DNA of 64,000 bases. Origin: CBDANO01 sp965197665 (GTDB lineage Bacteria > Chloroflexota > Dehalococcoidia > Lucifugimonadales > UBA3495). The position numbers and the translations under genes are program-made. Below, piece after piece: positions 1 to 9,491 of the stretch (positions are counted from its first letter, which is position 1; each line of letters starts with the position of its first letter). The notes below the pieces were generated by a model. The model saw only the letters and a list, made by a program, of their open reading frames with translations, was not told where the DNA came from and ran no database searches. The stretch spans positions 1,054,001-1,118,000 of the forward strand of contig CBDANO010000005.1 of NCBI GenBank assembly GCA_965197665.1, in the 5' to 3' direction.

Positions 1-545
1 CAGAACTGGGCGCGGCGGTGAAGGAGGTATCCATTCCGTTGCTCGAAGCCGGAGGCACGGTCTCCAAATGCTTGACCGACCTGTACGGCGCCAATATCCA
101 TCATCAATGGCTTAAAACCAGGGCGGCGGAGTACGACTACAACTCGAGAGTCCGGCTGCTGACCGCCATCCTCACGCCGGCCCAAGCATTCTATAAAGCT
201 GAAAAGCTGCGGACACTCATCCGCAGCCAGATTCTACAGCAGCTACAGGAAGTCGACGCCCTGGTACTGCCCACGTCCCCCGTGGCAGCGCCCAAGATAG
301 TCGACGCTCCGGGGATCAAGAGCCAAGCCGACGCTCACAGCCGTATGTCCGGTGTCCGGAGTTGGACCGGCGCTTTCAATCTGGCCGGGGTTCCCGCTAT
401 ATCCGTCCCCTGCGGGTTCACTTCCGAGAATTTGCCGGTCTCGCTGCAAATAGCGGGGCGCCCCTTCGAGGATGCGGCGATTATGAACATAGGCCACGCC
501 TACGAGCAGGGCGTCTCGTGGAACACCAGAAGGCCGCCGCTGTAG
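1..545 (+). CDS. Amidase signature family enzyme, C-terminal part
   Basis: The reading frame is open to the left edge (codons run from base 3), so only the last ~180 residues are present. The stretch with VLPTSPVAAPKI, then an FNLAGVPAISVPCGF-like segment and PVSLQIAGRPFEDA is the usual C-terminal end of amidase-signature enzymes (GatA and relatives), which hydrolyse or transfer amide groups. The Lys/cis-Ser/Ser triad lies outside the window, so substrate cannot be judged. It may be GatA-like or a catabolic amidase. It ends 177 bases before the convergent bioY gene. Confidence 0.85.
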   Translation, partial: ELGAAVKEVSIPLLEAGGTVSKCLTDLYGANIHHQWLKTRAAEYDYNSRVRLLTAILTPAQAFYKAEKLRTLIRSQILQQLQEVDALVLPTSPVAAPKIVDAPGIKSQADAHSRMSGVRSWTGAFNLAGVPAISVPCGFTSENLPVSLQIAGRPFEDAAIMNIGHAYEQGVSWNTRRPPL

Positions 546-721
546 CATCGCACGGAAAAGGCTGCTAAGAAGATTTGCCAGGCGCGCTGACGACGATTTG
601 GGCCGGTGTTCAATTGATCGCTCAGTTGGCTTACTGACTAATCGCCTAGCTGGCTTTCTTTTAGTAAGGCGCGCCGCCACTCCGGCCGACCGCAGCCGGA
701 AGCAGGAGTGGCCCAGCTAGG

Positions 722-1318
722 TTATATCCAGTCCGACCGCCGGTCCCGGATGTTTACCAGGGTCCACGTTGAAGGCACCACGATACCCACCATCAGCATC
801 TTGAGCAGGTCGCCGGGGATGAACGGATAGAGTCCTTTGGACAGGACGTCTCCCCACTCAACAAAGCCCTTGGCCCCCAACCAGAGGATTCCTGGCACGT
901 AGAGGACCGCGTTCCCCGCCAGGAGGGCCCAGAGCAGGCCGGAGCGATTCCGGATCCGTTCCGCCAGGAAGCCGGTCACCAGGGCGGCGGCCACGAACCC
1001 GATGAGGTAACCGCCGGTGGGGCCGCCGGTGGTGTAGCTCCACCCGTTGTTGCCGTCTTGGAACACCGGAGCGCCCGCCATGCCCACAAAGTAGAACAGG
1101 AGCAGGCTGGCCACGCCGCGCCAGCTGCCCAGGGACGCGCCGGCCAGCAGCACGCCGAAGGTCTGCAGGGTGATGGGAATCGGGTTGTCGGGGAGGTAGA
1201 ACCGGGCGCGGCCGCAGAGGGCGATGAGCACCGCGAATCCCACGATCAGGACCGCGTCCCGGAGCAGGTCCCAAGTCAGGGACTCGCGCCGGGGCCAAAG
1301 GGCTTCGGCTATGGTCAC
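722..1318 (-). CDS. bioY: BioY biotin transporter (ECF S component)
   Basis: A membrane protein of ~198 residues with about six hydrophobic helices. It carries the BioY-type sequences NPIPITLQTFGVLLAG, the GGPTGGYLIGF segment and a PFIPGDLLKML-like C-terminal helix. BioY binds biotin in the membrane, alone or with an ECF ATPase/transmembrane module; none of the latter is nearby. The frame is open to a TTG at 1432, but a promoter sits inside that extension. I therefore place the start at the GTG at 1318, which gives the usual BioY length. No strong ribosome site is visible there, so the start is uncertain. Confidence 0.9.
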   Translation of the reverse strand: MTIAEALWPRRESLTWDLLRDAVLIVGFAVLIALCGRARFYLPDNPIPITLQTFGVLLAGASLGSWRGVASLLLFYFVGMAGAPVFQDGNNGWSYTTGGPTGGYLIGFVAAALVTGFLAERIRNRSGLLWALLAGNAVLYVPGILWLGAKGFVEWGDVLSKGLYPFIPGDLLKMLMVGIVVPSTWTLVNIRDRRSDWI

Positions 1319-1402
1319 CCTGTTAGGAGAGAGTTCCACGGGCCCTCCCGGCAAGTGCGTGGCGTTGGGGGCCAAGCTACGGCCAGTAGTATTACCGACG
1401 GT

Positions 1403-1432
1403 AGTATAATGAGGGCCGCGGTTGGCGGTCAA
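1403..1432 (-). promoter_or_regulatory. Putative sigma-70 promoter of bioY
   Basis: On the minus strand TTGACC (1427-1432) and TATACT (1403-1408) are separated by 18 bases. An imperfect inverted repeat around ATTACC-GAC-GGTAGT overlaps the -10 side (about 1389-1408) and could be an operator for a biotin-responsive or other repressor. The operator idea is inference only. Confidence 0.5.
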
Positions 1433-1614
1433 CGCTTGCCGGATCTACCTTGCGCAATCGAAGCGACGATAGCTAGGACGGGACTGCCGGACGGGGCCGT
1501 CGGAATCTAGGCAAGGGAACCCGGCGCGGCAGAACCCTGAGGTTTCGGTCCTGTTTGGGCCAGGAGGCGCGCCGCGGGCGGATACCCGATTCCCCTAACC
1601 ACGAGTTATTGACT

Positions 1615-3093
1615 ATGGAAGAGCTAATGACCAGAGCTTTGGACTTGGCCCGGTTGAAGGGCGCCGAGTACGCGGATATCCGGATAGTACAGACCGACCA
1701 AGAACGGTACGTGGTCAGGAACGGCGCCGTGGATACTCTGAGCACGGACTATTCCATGGGGTTCGGCGTGCGGGTAGTGGCGGGGGGCGCCTGGGGGTTT
1801 GCTTCCAGCCGCGACCCGTCCCCGTCCGAAGTTGACCGGATCACCGCCCTAGCCGTGCGTACCGCCGGGGCTTCCGCTCGGCTCTCTTGGCGGCCCGCCG
1901 GCTTCAAGAACGTCCGAGAGTCAAGAGGGGTCCACTTGGGCCCCGCGGTAACCAGTACAGGAAGCTACGCCACTCCCATTGAGATAGACCCTTTTGTTGT
2001 TGCGCCCGAGGAGAAGGTAGGGTTGCTGCTGGAAGCAGACCAACGAGCCGCCTCAGTCCAAGGAATTTCGGCTAGACAAGGAAGCCTAGTCTTGATAAGG
2101 GAGCGCAAGTCGTTTGCTAACACCGAAGGCGCTTACGTTGAACAGACCATCCACGAGAGCGGCGGCGGCCTTCAGGTTACCGCCGTCGGACACGGCGAGG
2201 TACAGCGCCGCTCCTATCCCCAGTCCCCGGGCCGCCAACACGGCTGCGCGGGATGGGAATACATCACCCGCATGGACCTAGTCGGAAACGCCGAACGCAT
2301 AGCCAGCGAGGCGGCGGCCTTGCTCACCGCCGATCCCTGCCCCATCGACGTGACCACGGACGTTATCATCGGCGGCTCCCAGTTAGCCCTCCAAGTCCAC
2401 GAGTCGTGCGGCCACGCCATTGAATTGGACCGGGTCCTGGGTTCGGAAGCCGCCTACGCCGGGACCTCATTCTTGACCCCGGACAAGCTGAACAATTTTC
2501 GTTACGGCTCAGAATGCGTCAACATCACGGCCGACAGCCTCCGCGCGCCCGGTGTGGGTAGCTTTGGTTGGGACGACGAGGGAGTCCCTTCCCAGTCCAC
2601 CTCCATCGTGAAAGACGGGGCGTTCGTGGGTTATCTAATGTCCCGGGAGACCGCGCCGCTGCTGGGGCTGGAATCCAACGGCTGCATGCGGGCGTCGTCG
2701 TGGAACCGCATTCCCTTGGTCCGCATGACCAACGTCAGCCTCGAGCCGGGAAGCTGGAATCTGGAAGACTTGGTGGCGGACACGGACCGGGGCATCTATA
2801 TGGAGACTAACCGGTCCTGGTCTATCGACGACCGGCGCTACAATTTTCAATTCGGCACCGAGATGGGGTACGAGATCAAGCACGGCAAGCTGGGCCGCTT
2901 GCTTCGGAACTGCACCTATACCGGCATCACGCCCCAATTCTGGAACTCCTGCGACGCCGTATGCAACCGGGATAGCTGGGAAATGTGGGGCACTCCCCAA
3001 TGCGGCAAGGGCCAGCCGGGGCAAATCGCCTCCACCGGACACGGAGCGGCGCCGGCCCGGTTCCGTAACGTTAGAGTGGGGATCATGCGATGA
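1615..3093 (+). CDS. tldD: TldD metalloprotease subunit
   Basis: TldD-family protein of ~492 residues. The zinc-binding HExxxH motif is visible as HESCGHAIELD, followed by the conserved GSFGWDDEGV, a glutamine/serine-rich segment and the C-terminal MWGTPQCGKGQPGQ-type region. TldD and TldE form a heterodimeric protease that degrades unfolded peptides and matures some modified peptides. The frame is open upstream to 1555. ATG 1615 gives the conserved N-terminus (MEELMTRALDLARLKGAEYA). A second ATG at 1627 has GGAAGAG just upstream and is an alternative. Its stop overlaps the start of the next gene. Confidence 0.93.
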   Translation: MEELMTRALDLARLKGAEYADIRIVQTDQERYVVRNGAVDTLSTDYSMGFGVRVVAGGAWGFASSRDPSPSEVDRITALAVRTAGASARLSWRPAGFKNVRESRGVHLGPAVTSTGSYATPIEIDPFVVAPEEKVGLLLEADQRAASVQGISARQGSLVLIRERKSFANTEGAYVEQTIHESGGGLQVTAVGHGEVQRRSYPQSPGRQHGCAGWEYITRMDLVGNAERIASEAAALLTADPCPIDVTTDVIIGGSQLALQVHESCGHAIELDRVLGSEAAYAGTSFLTPDKLNNFRYGSECVNITADSLRAPGVGSFGWDDEGVPSQSTSIVKDGAFVGYLMSRETAPLLGLESNGCMRASSWNRIPLVRMTNVSLEPGSWNLEDLVADTDRGIYMETNRSWSIDDRRYNFQFGTEMGYEIKHGKLGRLLRNCTYTGITPQFWNSCDAVCNRDSWEMWGTPQCGKGQPGQIASTGHGAAPARFRNVRVGIMR

Positions 3094-4421
3094 TGGGTCA
3101 AGACGCCTGCGAGGCCATACTTCGAAAGGCTCTGGGCCTGTCTCAAGCCGATGAAGCGGACTTCTACCTAAGCGTACAAGAGCAGGGGCTGACCCGGTTT
3201 GCTAGCAACGCCATACATCAGAACGTCAGCCACAGCAACGCCCAACTCCACGTCCGGGCTGCCGTGGGCAAACGCTTGGGGCGGGCCGTGACCAACAATC
3301 TCAGCGACGAGGGCATTGCCAAAGCGGTGTCCCAAGCCCTTCTGAACGCCGGGTTGATGCCCGAGGACCCAGACTTCCCGGGTCTTCCCCGGCCGGCGCC
3401 GGTTCTTCCGGTAGCTTCCTATGACCCGGCGACGGCCGGGTATACTCCCGAGGACCGGGCGGAAATCGTGTCTGCAGTGTGCCGGATAGCCGGGCAAAAC
3501 GGGTTGGAAGCATCGGGGGCTTGCCGTACGGGTAGTCAAGAATCGGCCGTGTTCAGCACTAACGGAGTACGGGCTTACCACGCGAGCACCTCCGCCGGCC
3601 TGCTCAACACAATGATGAGCGCCACCTCCTCCGGGTGGTCCAAGAGCGGCTCATGGCGCATCTCGCAGTTGGACCCGGAAGCCCTAGCCGCCGAAGCCGC
3701 CGCAAAGGCCCTCGACGGCATGGACCCCCAAGGCATCGACCCGGGCGCTTACGAGGTTGTACTGGACCATTACGCCGTGGACGACATGTTGTCCGCTCTA
3801 AGCCTCTACGGCATGGGGGCCCAATCAGTCCAGGAAGGCCGGAGTTGGATGAATGGCGTCATCGGCGAAAAAGCGATGAGCCCCGCCGTCTCCATATGGG
3901 ACGATGGCGCCCATCCCGAGGGTTGGCCGGTGCCCTTCGACTTTGAAGGTATGCCCAAGCAGCGCGTCGACATCGTAACTGACGGAGTGGTGGCGCAACC
4001 GGTCCACAGTTCTTACACCGCCGGCAAGGAGGGCCGGACGTCCACCGGGCACCAAGCCGTTTTTACGGGGGCGCCATACGCCACCAATTTGTTCATGCGT
4101 CGGGGAGAGGATACACCGGAGGAAATGATCGCGTCGACGGATTACGGCATCTACGTCACCCGCTTCCATTACACCCGCTTAGCCCATAGCAAAGGGTGCG
4201 TAATGACCGGCATGACCCGCGACGGTACCTTCCTAATCGAAAAGGGGCGAATTAGCCGCCCGGTCAAGAACTTGCGGTTCACCCAGTCCTACGTGGAGGC
4301 GCTGGCCGGGGTCGAGGGTATAAGCAATCAGACCAAGCTACTGTTGAACGAGTCTGGATTCGCGGCTAGAGTCCCGGCGTTGAAGCTAAGGGCGTTCAAC
4401 TTCACCGGCCTAACGGTTTGA
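3090..4421 (+). CDS. tldE: TldE/PmbA protease subunit
   Basis: A 443-residue TldD/PmbA-family protein without the HExxxH site, as expected for the non-catalytic TldE partner. It starts at an ATGA overlap with the tldD stop, so the two are translationally coupled and very likely co-assembled. The central HSSYTAGKEGRTSTGH and C-terminal YVEALAGVEGISNQTKLLL segments are characteristic of the family. No peptide-precursor gene is recognised beside the pair, so a general protein-quality role is the simplest reading. Confidence 0.92.
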   Translation: MMGQDACEAILRKALGLSQADEADFYLSVQEQGLTRFASNAIHQNVSHSNAQLHVRAAVGKRLGRAVTNNLSDEGIAKAVSQALLNAGLMPEDPDFPGLPRPAPVLPVASYDPATAGYTPEDRAEIVSAVCRIAGQNGLEASGACRTGSQESAVFSTNGVRAYHASTSAGLLNTMMSATSSGWSKSGSWRISQLDPEALAAEAAAKALDGMDPQGIDPGAYEVVLDHYAVDDMLSALSLYGMGAQSVQEGRSWMNGVIGEKAMSPAVSIWDDGAHPEGWPVPFDFEGMPKQRVDIVTDGVVAQPVHSSYTAGKEGRTSTGHQAVFTGAPYATNLFMRRGEDTPEEMIASTDYGIYVTRFHYTRLAHSKGCVMTGMTRDGTFLIEKGRISRPVKNLRFTQSYVEALAGVEGISNQTKLLLNESGFAARVPALKLRAFNFTGLTV

Positions 4422-4511
4422 ACCGGCGGTCATTCGGGGAAAGGGCCGCAGCCGGGAGCTTCCTCAAGACGGGACCTACAGCAAAATACTCTCTTGCCAA
4501 GGCTGCTGCGG

Positions 4512-4540
4512 TTGACGACGCCTAGCGGCTCAGGTACACT
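4512..4540 (+). promoter_or_regulatory. Promoter of the methylamine (N-methylglutamate) operon
   Basis: TTGACG (4512-4517) and TACACT (4535-4540) with an exact 17-base spacer, about 100 bases upstream of mgsA. It is the only good sigma-70-like pair in the 219-base gap after tldE and would drive the pathway genes through 14.4 kb. Confidence 0.6.
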
Positions 4541-4640
4541 TTCCCCGGCGGAAACGCCACTCTAGGAATGGCCTGGGAGCCCGGCTAGAAGGATTGCCGA
4601 AAGAGTCCCGGCGGACAACTTAACAGAGGATAACTTTAGG

Positions 4641-5555
4641 ATGTGCGGCGTCAGCGGAATTCTATACAAGAACAGCGGCAGTGACGGCTCCTTCCCCGTG
4701 GGTGAAGACCTGATCAAAATGTTGGAACCGATGGTGCACCGGGGAAAGGACTCCAGCGGCATTACGGTAGTAGGCGAAAAACTGGACGGCAGCCTCCTCA
4801 TCCGCATCTGGACCGAGCACGCGGCCCAATTCGGAGAAGTGCTGGCCCGGGCCGAAGAGGCTGTGGTCCGCACCGGCGGCGTGGTTGTTTCTCGCCGTTC
4901 CTGGGGGAATTTCCTACGGTTGCTCATCAACTATGAGGGCGAGGTTCCCGCCTTGGCCGAAGCGTTGCTGAACACCCCGGGAGTGGGGCTGCACAGCATC
5001 GGCGAGACCTCCGAAGTCATCAAAGACGTTGGAACTCCGGTGACCATGGACAACAAGCACGACGTGAGCCAGCTTAGGGGGACCCACGGCATCGGCCACG
5101 TTCGTATGGCCACCGAAAGCCGGGTCGACGTGAACCACGCCCACCCATTTTGGGCCTACCCCTTCACCGACGTGACCGTAGTGCACAACGGGCAACTCAC
5201 CAACTACCACAAGCTCAAGCGTATGTACCAGGACCAAGGCCACCACTTTCAAACAGGGAACGACTCAGAAGTAATCGCCGTCTACTTGGCCGACAAGCTG
5301 GCCCAAGGCCAACCCTTGGACCAAGCGTTGCGAGATTCGCTGGATGACTTGGACGGAACCTTCACCTACCTGGTTTCCACCAAGGACGGCTTGGGCTACG
5401 CCAAGGACCAGTGGTCGGCCAAGCCCCTGGTAACGATGGAAACCGACGACATAGTGGCCATCGCCTCTGAGGAAGTCTCTCTTCGAGGAGTGTTCGACCA
5501 AGAGATAGCGAGGGTGGAACCGCAAAAGAGCGAGGTTATGACTTGGTTACTCTAG
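4641..5555 (+). CDS. mgsA: N-methylglutamate synthase subunit A (class II glutamine amidotransferase)
   Basis: A 304-residue class II amidotransferase domain related to the first domain of glutamate synthase. It begins MCGVSGILYK, so removal of Met exposes the N-terminal nucleophile Cys2. GHVRMATESRVD, VVHNGQLTNY and GNDSEVIA are the conserved substrate-site segments. In the N-methylglutamate pathway this subunit releases methylamine from gamma-glutamylmethylamide for transfer to 2-oxoglutarate. The assignment rests on the neighbours mgsB, mgsC, gmaS and the dehydrogenase; alone it could be called GlxB-like. It overlaps mgsB by 13 bases. Confidence 0.88.
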   Translation: MCGVSGILYKNSGSDGSFPVGEDLIKMLEPMVHRGKDSSGITVVGEKLDGSLLIRIWTEHAAQFGEVLARAEEAVVRTGGVVVSRRSWGNFLRLLINYEGEVPALAEALLNTPGVGLHSIGETSEVIKDVGTPVTMDNKHDVSQLRGTHGIGHVRMATESRVDVNHAHPFWAYPFTDVTVVHNGQLTNYHKLKRMYQDQGHHFQTGNDSEVIAVYLADKLAQGQPLDQALRDSLDDLDGTFTYLVSTKDGLGYAKDQWSAKPLVTMETDDIVAIASEEVSLRGVFDQEIARVEPQKSEVMTWLL

Positions 5556-6229
5556 ACGCTGGCCAAATCACCAGCCGAGAGCTAAATCGCCAGCTAAGAG
5601 AGTTAGCGTCCAAGGGCGCCGAGGTCACTATTCTGAACCCCCAGTCCCACAACAACATTGGCGTGGGGATATTTGACTCCTGTAAGATTCACGTCAAAGG
5701 CAGCGTAGGTTATTTCGGCGCTAGCTTGCTGGACGGCCCCGAGGTTACCATCGACGGCAACGCCGGCTGGGCCCTCGGGGAAAACATGATGTCGGGCAAG
5801 GTAGTCCTTGCCAAGGACGCCGGCGCATCCGTGGGCGCGACCATGCGGGGTGGAGAGATATTCGTCGGCGGGGACACCGGGGCCCGGGCGGGTATATCCA
5901 TGAAGGGCGGCAGCCTTATCGTGGCCGGGAGCACCGGCTTCCTCACCGGGTTCATGATGCAAAAGGGCCGCATCATCATCTGCGGCGACGCCGGCGAGGC
6001 GGTCGGCGATTCCATGTACGAGGGCGCAATCTACGTGGCGGGAGACATAGCGTCTTTGGGGAACGACGCTACCATAGAGGAAATCAGCGAAGAAGAAGTC
6101 ATCGATATCCTGGGAACCCTGAAAAAGTACGGCGTTCAAAAGAACCTGAGCTTCACCAAAGTCGTGTCCGCAAAGAAGCTCTACCACTACGACTCCCTGG
6201 AGCGTCTGGAAAAGTCCGTCGTCAATTGA
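5543..6229 (+). CDS. mgsB: N-methylglutamate synthase subunit B (GXGXG protein)
   Basis: A 228-residue protein made largely of right-handed beta-helix repeats (GNAGWALGENM, GASVGATMRGGEIFVGG, GEAVGDSMYEGAIYVAG), equivalent to the C-terminal GXGXG domain of glutamate synthase split off as its own subunit. The start is a TTG inside the end of mgsA, with GAGG at 5532-5535 as the ribosome site. The domain is structural, holding the amidotransferase and synthase parts together in the MgsABC complex. Confidence 0.87.
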   Translation: MVTLDAGQITSRELNRQLRELASKGAEVTILNPQSHNNIGVGIFDSCKIHVKGSVGYFGASLLDGPEVTIDGNAGWALGENMMSGKVVLAKDAGASVGATMRGGEIFVGGDTGARAGISMKGGSLIVAGSTGFLTGFMMQKGRIIICGDAGEAVGDSMYEGAIYVAGDIASLGNDATIEEISEEEVIDILGTLKKYGVQKNLSFTKVVSAKKLYHYDSLERLEKSVVN

Positions 6230-6399
6230 CAATTTGGTAGCAGGGTTCCTGGATTGATGGGTCTTGGCAGGGTCTTGGATTGAAGTGGGGGCGGCCTTCT
6301 GAGGCCCGCCCCGAAATGCTAAAATCCCGGGCTGAAATCGGTTGTTCCTTCCCCAACCGGGGCAAGTCCAGAAAACATCTTCGAGAGGTGGGGCCTTTC

Positions 6400-7695
6400 A
6401 TGGTAATGAGCGAAAGCCGGATTTGGTCGCCTTGGGTGATGGAGGACATCCACGCCAAGGCTGAGCTAGGCCGTTATCGTATCCGGGGGTTCAGCACCTT
6501 TCAAAATATTACCCACTTCGACGACCTGACCTTCCTTTCCACGGGCCTCACTCGTTTCCCGCTGGAGGGTTACAAGGAACGCTGCAACACTAGGACGGTC
6601 ATTGGCGCCCAGCACGCGGAAAACCCCTTGGTGCTGGAAACACCCATCTACATAAGCGGCATGAGCTACGGCGCTTTATCCGCCAACGCCAAGACGGCTT
6701 TGGGGAAAGGGGCCGCGATGGTGGGCACCGCCAGCTGCACCGGCGACGGCGGTATGCTCCAAGCCGAAAGGGACGCCTCGGAGAAGCTGATATACCAGGT
6801 GCTGCCCAGCCGGTACGGCTTCAACCCCCATCACTTGGTCCAGGCCCAAGCGATAGAGATTGTGGTGGGGCAGGGCGCCAAGCCGGGCACCGGCGGTATG
6901 CTCATGGGCGTCAAGGTCCTCGACGCCATCGCCGACATGCGGGACTTGCCTCAGGGCATCGACCAACGCAGCCCGGCCCGCCATCCGGACTGGCTGGGAC
7001 CCGATGACCTAGCCGTCAAGATCGAGCAGTTGCGGGATGCCACCGACTGGACCGTGCCCATCCATGTGAAGCTTGGGGCCTGCCGGGTGGACGACGACGT
7101 CAAGCTGGCCGCAAAGGCCGGGGCCGACGCTATCGTCATCGACAGCATGGCGGCAGGCACCGGAGCATCGGCCGAGGTCCTCATCGATCATAGCGGAATA
7201 CCCACTGTCCCGGCCATCGTCATGGCCCGGGAGGCCCTGCGAGAGTTGGGACTCTACGGCAAAGTGAGCTTGATTGCCTCCGGCGGTATCCGGCACGGCG
7301 CCGACGTGGCCAAGGCCCTGGCTCTGGGCGCCGACGCGGTGGCCATCGGAATCGGCGCCCTTATCGCCCTAAATTGCAACCGGGAAATACCGGAATCGGA
7401 CTTCGTCAAGGAAATGGGTGTCCCCGCCGGCAAGTGCCGGCATTGCCACACCGGCAAGTGCCCGGTAGGAATCGCCACCCAAAACCCCGAACTGGTAAAG
7501 CGCTTGGATCCCGACGAAGCCGCCGAACGGGTGGCCAACTACATCAACTCCATGACCATGGAACTAGCTTTGCTCACCCGGTCTCTCGGCAAGGGCGACG
7601 TCCACAGCTTGGAGCCGGAAGACATGGCGGCCCTGACCATCGAGGCCTCCGCCATGGCCCGGGTGCCCCTGGTGGGCACCAACAAAGTCTATTAA
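6400..7695 (+). CDS. mgsC: N-methylglutamate synthase subunit C (FMN glutamate synthase-like)
   Basis: A 431-residue FMN-binding (beta/alpha)8 protein of the glutamate synthase central-domain family. Visible are the SGMSYGALSANAKTAL entry, the VIDSMAAGTGASAEV and ASGGIRHGADVAKALALGAD phosphate/FMN segments, and a cysteine cluster CRHCHTGKCPVGIATQ like the 3Fe-4S motif of glutamate synthase. It should form N-methylglutamate from methylamine released by MgsA plus 2-oxoglutarate. GAGAGGTGGGG just upstream favours ATG 6400 (or 6406). The gap before it holds a GC-rich hairpin (about 6285-6312). Confidence 0.88.
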   Translation: MVMSESRIWSPWVMEDIHAKAELGRYRIRGFSTFQNITHFDDLTFLSTGLTRFPLEGYKERCNTRTVIGAQHAENPLVLETPIYISGMSYGALSANAKTALGKGAAMVGTASCTGDGGMLQAERDASEKLIYQVLPSRYGFNPHHLVQAQAIEIVVGQGAKPGTGGMLMGVKVLDAIADMRDLPQGIDQRSPARHPDWLGPDDLAVKIEQLRDATDWTVPIHVKLGACRVDDDVKLAAKAGADAIVIDSMAAGTGASAEVLIDHSGIPTVPAIVMAREALRELGLYGKVSLIASGGIRHGADVAKALALGADAVAIGIGALIALNCNREIPESDFVKEMGVPAGKCRHCHTGKCPVGIATQNPELVKRLDPDEAAERVANYINSMTMELALLTRSLGKGDVHSLEPEDMAALTIEASAMARVPLVGTNKVY

Positions 7696-7841
7696 GGATT
7701 TAGCCGTCAGCGCCGTCCCTGGGAGCGGTTGGAATAAAATCGGACGGCGCTCGCAGCCGGAGACCTTCCGGGACCAGCCAACCCGCCGCTTTTAGTCCGG
7801 ACGCCCATGCCCAAGAGGAGACCGCCCCGAAGGAGTTCATC

Positions 7842-9200
7842 ATGGCTGATAGGGAAGAAGTCCGCCAGAGGATGCAGGACGACGGGATCGAGTATCTCTT
7901 GGCCCAATTCGTTGATATCAACGGCTCCGCCAAGGTCAAGATGGTTCCCGCCGCCCACCTCGATGACGTTATCGACGAAGGAGCGGGGTTCGCCGGCGCT
8001 GCCCTTCCGGGCATGGGGCAGGGCCCCCACTCCCACGACATGCTGGCTAGGATCGACTTGGACTCCTATACCCCGCTGCCGTGGACCCAGGGCGTCGCTC
8101 GTTTCGCCAGCGACCTATTCGTGGACGACGAGCCCCACATGTTCTGCCCCCGCCAAAATTTCAAGCGGGTGCTGTCCAACCTTAGGGATACTGGCTACGT
8201 CTTCAACGTCGGAATCGAACCGGAGCACTTCCTGGTAACGAAGAACGACAACGGTTCCATCTCCGTCTGGGACCCCAACGACGTGGACAGCCTCACGAAA
8301 CCTTGCTACGACTTTAAGGGCATCGCCAACGTTATGGACTACCTGCGGGACATGATGGACGGCATGCGCCGCATCGGATGGGACGCCTACCAGTCGGACC
8401 ATGAGGACGCCAACGGCCAGTACGAGATCAACTTCCACTATACCGACGCCCTCACCACCGCCGACCGCTACACTTTCTTCAAGATGATGACCAGTCAGTA
8501 CGCCCAGAAGTACGGGGCCATAGCGACCCACATGGCCAAACCCTTTAGCGACCGCACCGGCAGCGGCGGCCACATTCACTTCCACTTGGCAGACGCCGCC
8601 ACCGGGGAGAACCTCTTCTTGGACGAGGAGGACCCCCGCGGATTGGGCCTGTCGGAAATGGCCTATCACTTCATCGGAGGTGTCTTCGATCACGCGGCGG
8701 CCCTTTGCTGCGTAATGTCCCCCACGGTGAACTGCTACAAGCGGCTGCAAGTAGGTCCGGCCCTGATGGGGTCAACCTCCGGGTTCCTCTGGACGCCGGC
8801 GTTCATTTCCTACGGCGACAACAACCGTACCCAGATGATCCGTACCGCCGGCCCAGGCCATTTGGAGGACCGGACCATTTCATCCGCTTGCAACCCTTAC
8901 CTCGCCCTAGCGGCCTACGTTACGGCGGGGATGGACGGCATCCGCCGGAGGTTGGACCCGGGCGAGCCTCACTTGGGGAACCTCTACAGCCTCGGCTTGG
9001 AGGAAATCCACCGCAGAGGCATACGCCAGCTTCCCCAGTCTCTGGCCGATTCGCTGCGGGAGCTTCGCCAAGACGAGGTGGCCCAAGCCGCTTTGGGCGT
9101 AATCTACGACGAGTTCGTTACTTTGAAAGAAGGGGAATGGCGAGAGTACCACCGGCAGGTCACTCAGTGGGAGTTGGACCGGTACTTGACCATGTTCTAG
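7842..9200 (+). CDS. gmaS: Gamma-glutamylmethylamide synthetase (glutamine synthetase-like)
   Basis: A 452-residue glutamine synthetase-superfamily enzyme of the GlnT/type III-like group. It has the catalytic GSGGHIHFHL segment, NRTQMIRTAGPGHLEDRTIS and the CNPYLALAAY C-terminal site. GmaS ligates methylamine to glutamate with ATP, the first step of the N-methylglutamate pathway. The start has AAGGAG at ideal distance. Its placement between the synthase and dehydrogenase genes makes a methylamine role much more likely than ammonia assimilation, but sequence alone cannot exclude another amine. Confidence 0.87.
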   Translation: MADREEVRQRMQDDGIEYLLAQFVDINGSAKVKMVPAAHLDDVIDEGAGFAGAALPGMGQGPHSHDMLARIDLDSYTPLPWTQGVARFASDLFVDDEPHMFCPRQNFKRVLSNLRDTGYVFNVGIEPEHFLVTKNDNGSISVWDPNDVDSLTKPCYDFKGIANVMDYLRDMMDGMRRIGWDAYQSDHEDANGQYEINFHYTDALTTADRYTFFKMMTSQYAQKYGAIATHMAKPFSDRTGSGGHIHFHLADAATGENLFLDEEDPRGLGLSEMAYHFIGGVFDHAAALCCVMSPTVNCYKRLQVGPALMGSTSGFLWTPAFISYGDNNRTQMIRTAGPGHLEDRTISSACNPYLALAAYVTAGMDGIRRRLDPGEPHLGNLYSLGLEEIHRRGIRQLPQSLADSLRELRQDEVAQAALGVIYDEFVTLKEGEWREYHRQVTQWELDRYLTMF

Positions 9201-9212
9201 CCGCAGACCGGA

Positions 9213-9461
9213 ATGTCTTTCCTTCTAAACTGCCCCAGTTGCGGGGAACGAAACGTTAGCGAATTCCGCTTCGGCGGGGAGGTCACCGTCCGCCCCCAAC
9301 CCAACGCAACCGAAGAAGAATGGACCAGCTACTTCTATACCCGGAAGAACGCCGCCGGGGTGCAGCGGGAGTGGTGGGTCCACCGCTTCGGTTGCCGCAA
9401 GTGGTTCCATGCCCTGCGGGACACACTCACCAACCAAGTCCAAGACACCTTTTGGCCATAG
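9213..9461 (+). CDS. mgdB: N-methylglutamate dehydrogenase subunit B (sarcosine oxidase delta-like)
   Basis: An 82-residue SoxD-family protein. It opens with a CPSCGERNVSEF zinc-binding knuckle and ends with HRFGCRKWFHALRDT, giving the remaining His/Cys ligands. Heterotetrameric sarcosine oxidase and N-methylglutamate dehydrogenase use this small subunit to bind zinc and bridge the large subunits. It lies 12 bases after gmaS and 30 before the alpha-type subunit. Confidence 0.9.
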   Translation: MSFLLNCPSCGERNVSEFRFGGEVTVRPQPNATEEEWTSYFYTRKNAAGVQREWWVHRFGCRKWFHALRDTLTNQVQDTFWP

Positions 9462-9491
9462 CGTAGATCACCTGGCGCCAACGCTTTATTC

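Noticed and set aside
6285..6312. Terminator between mgsB and mgsC
   Set aside because: The GC-rich hairpin has no T run after it and the genes clearly work as one operon.
8115..8750. Antisense frame opposite gmaS
   Set aside because: Low-complexity Val/Gly/His-rich translation, a shadow of the glutamine synthetase-like gene.
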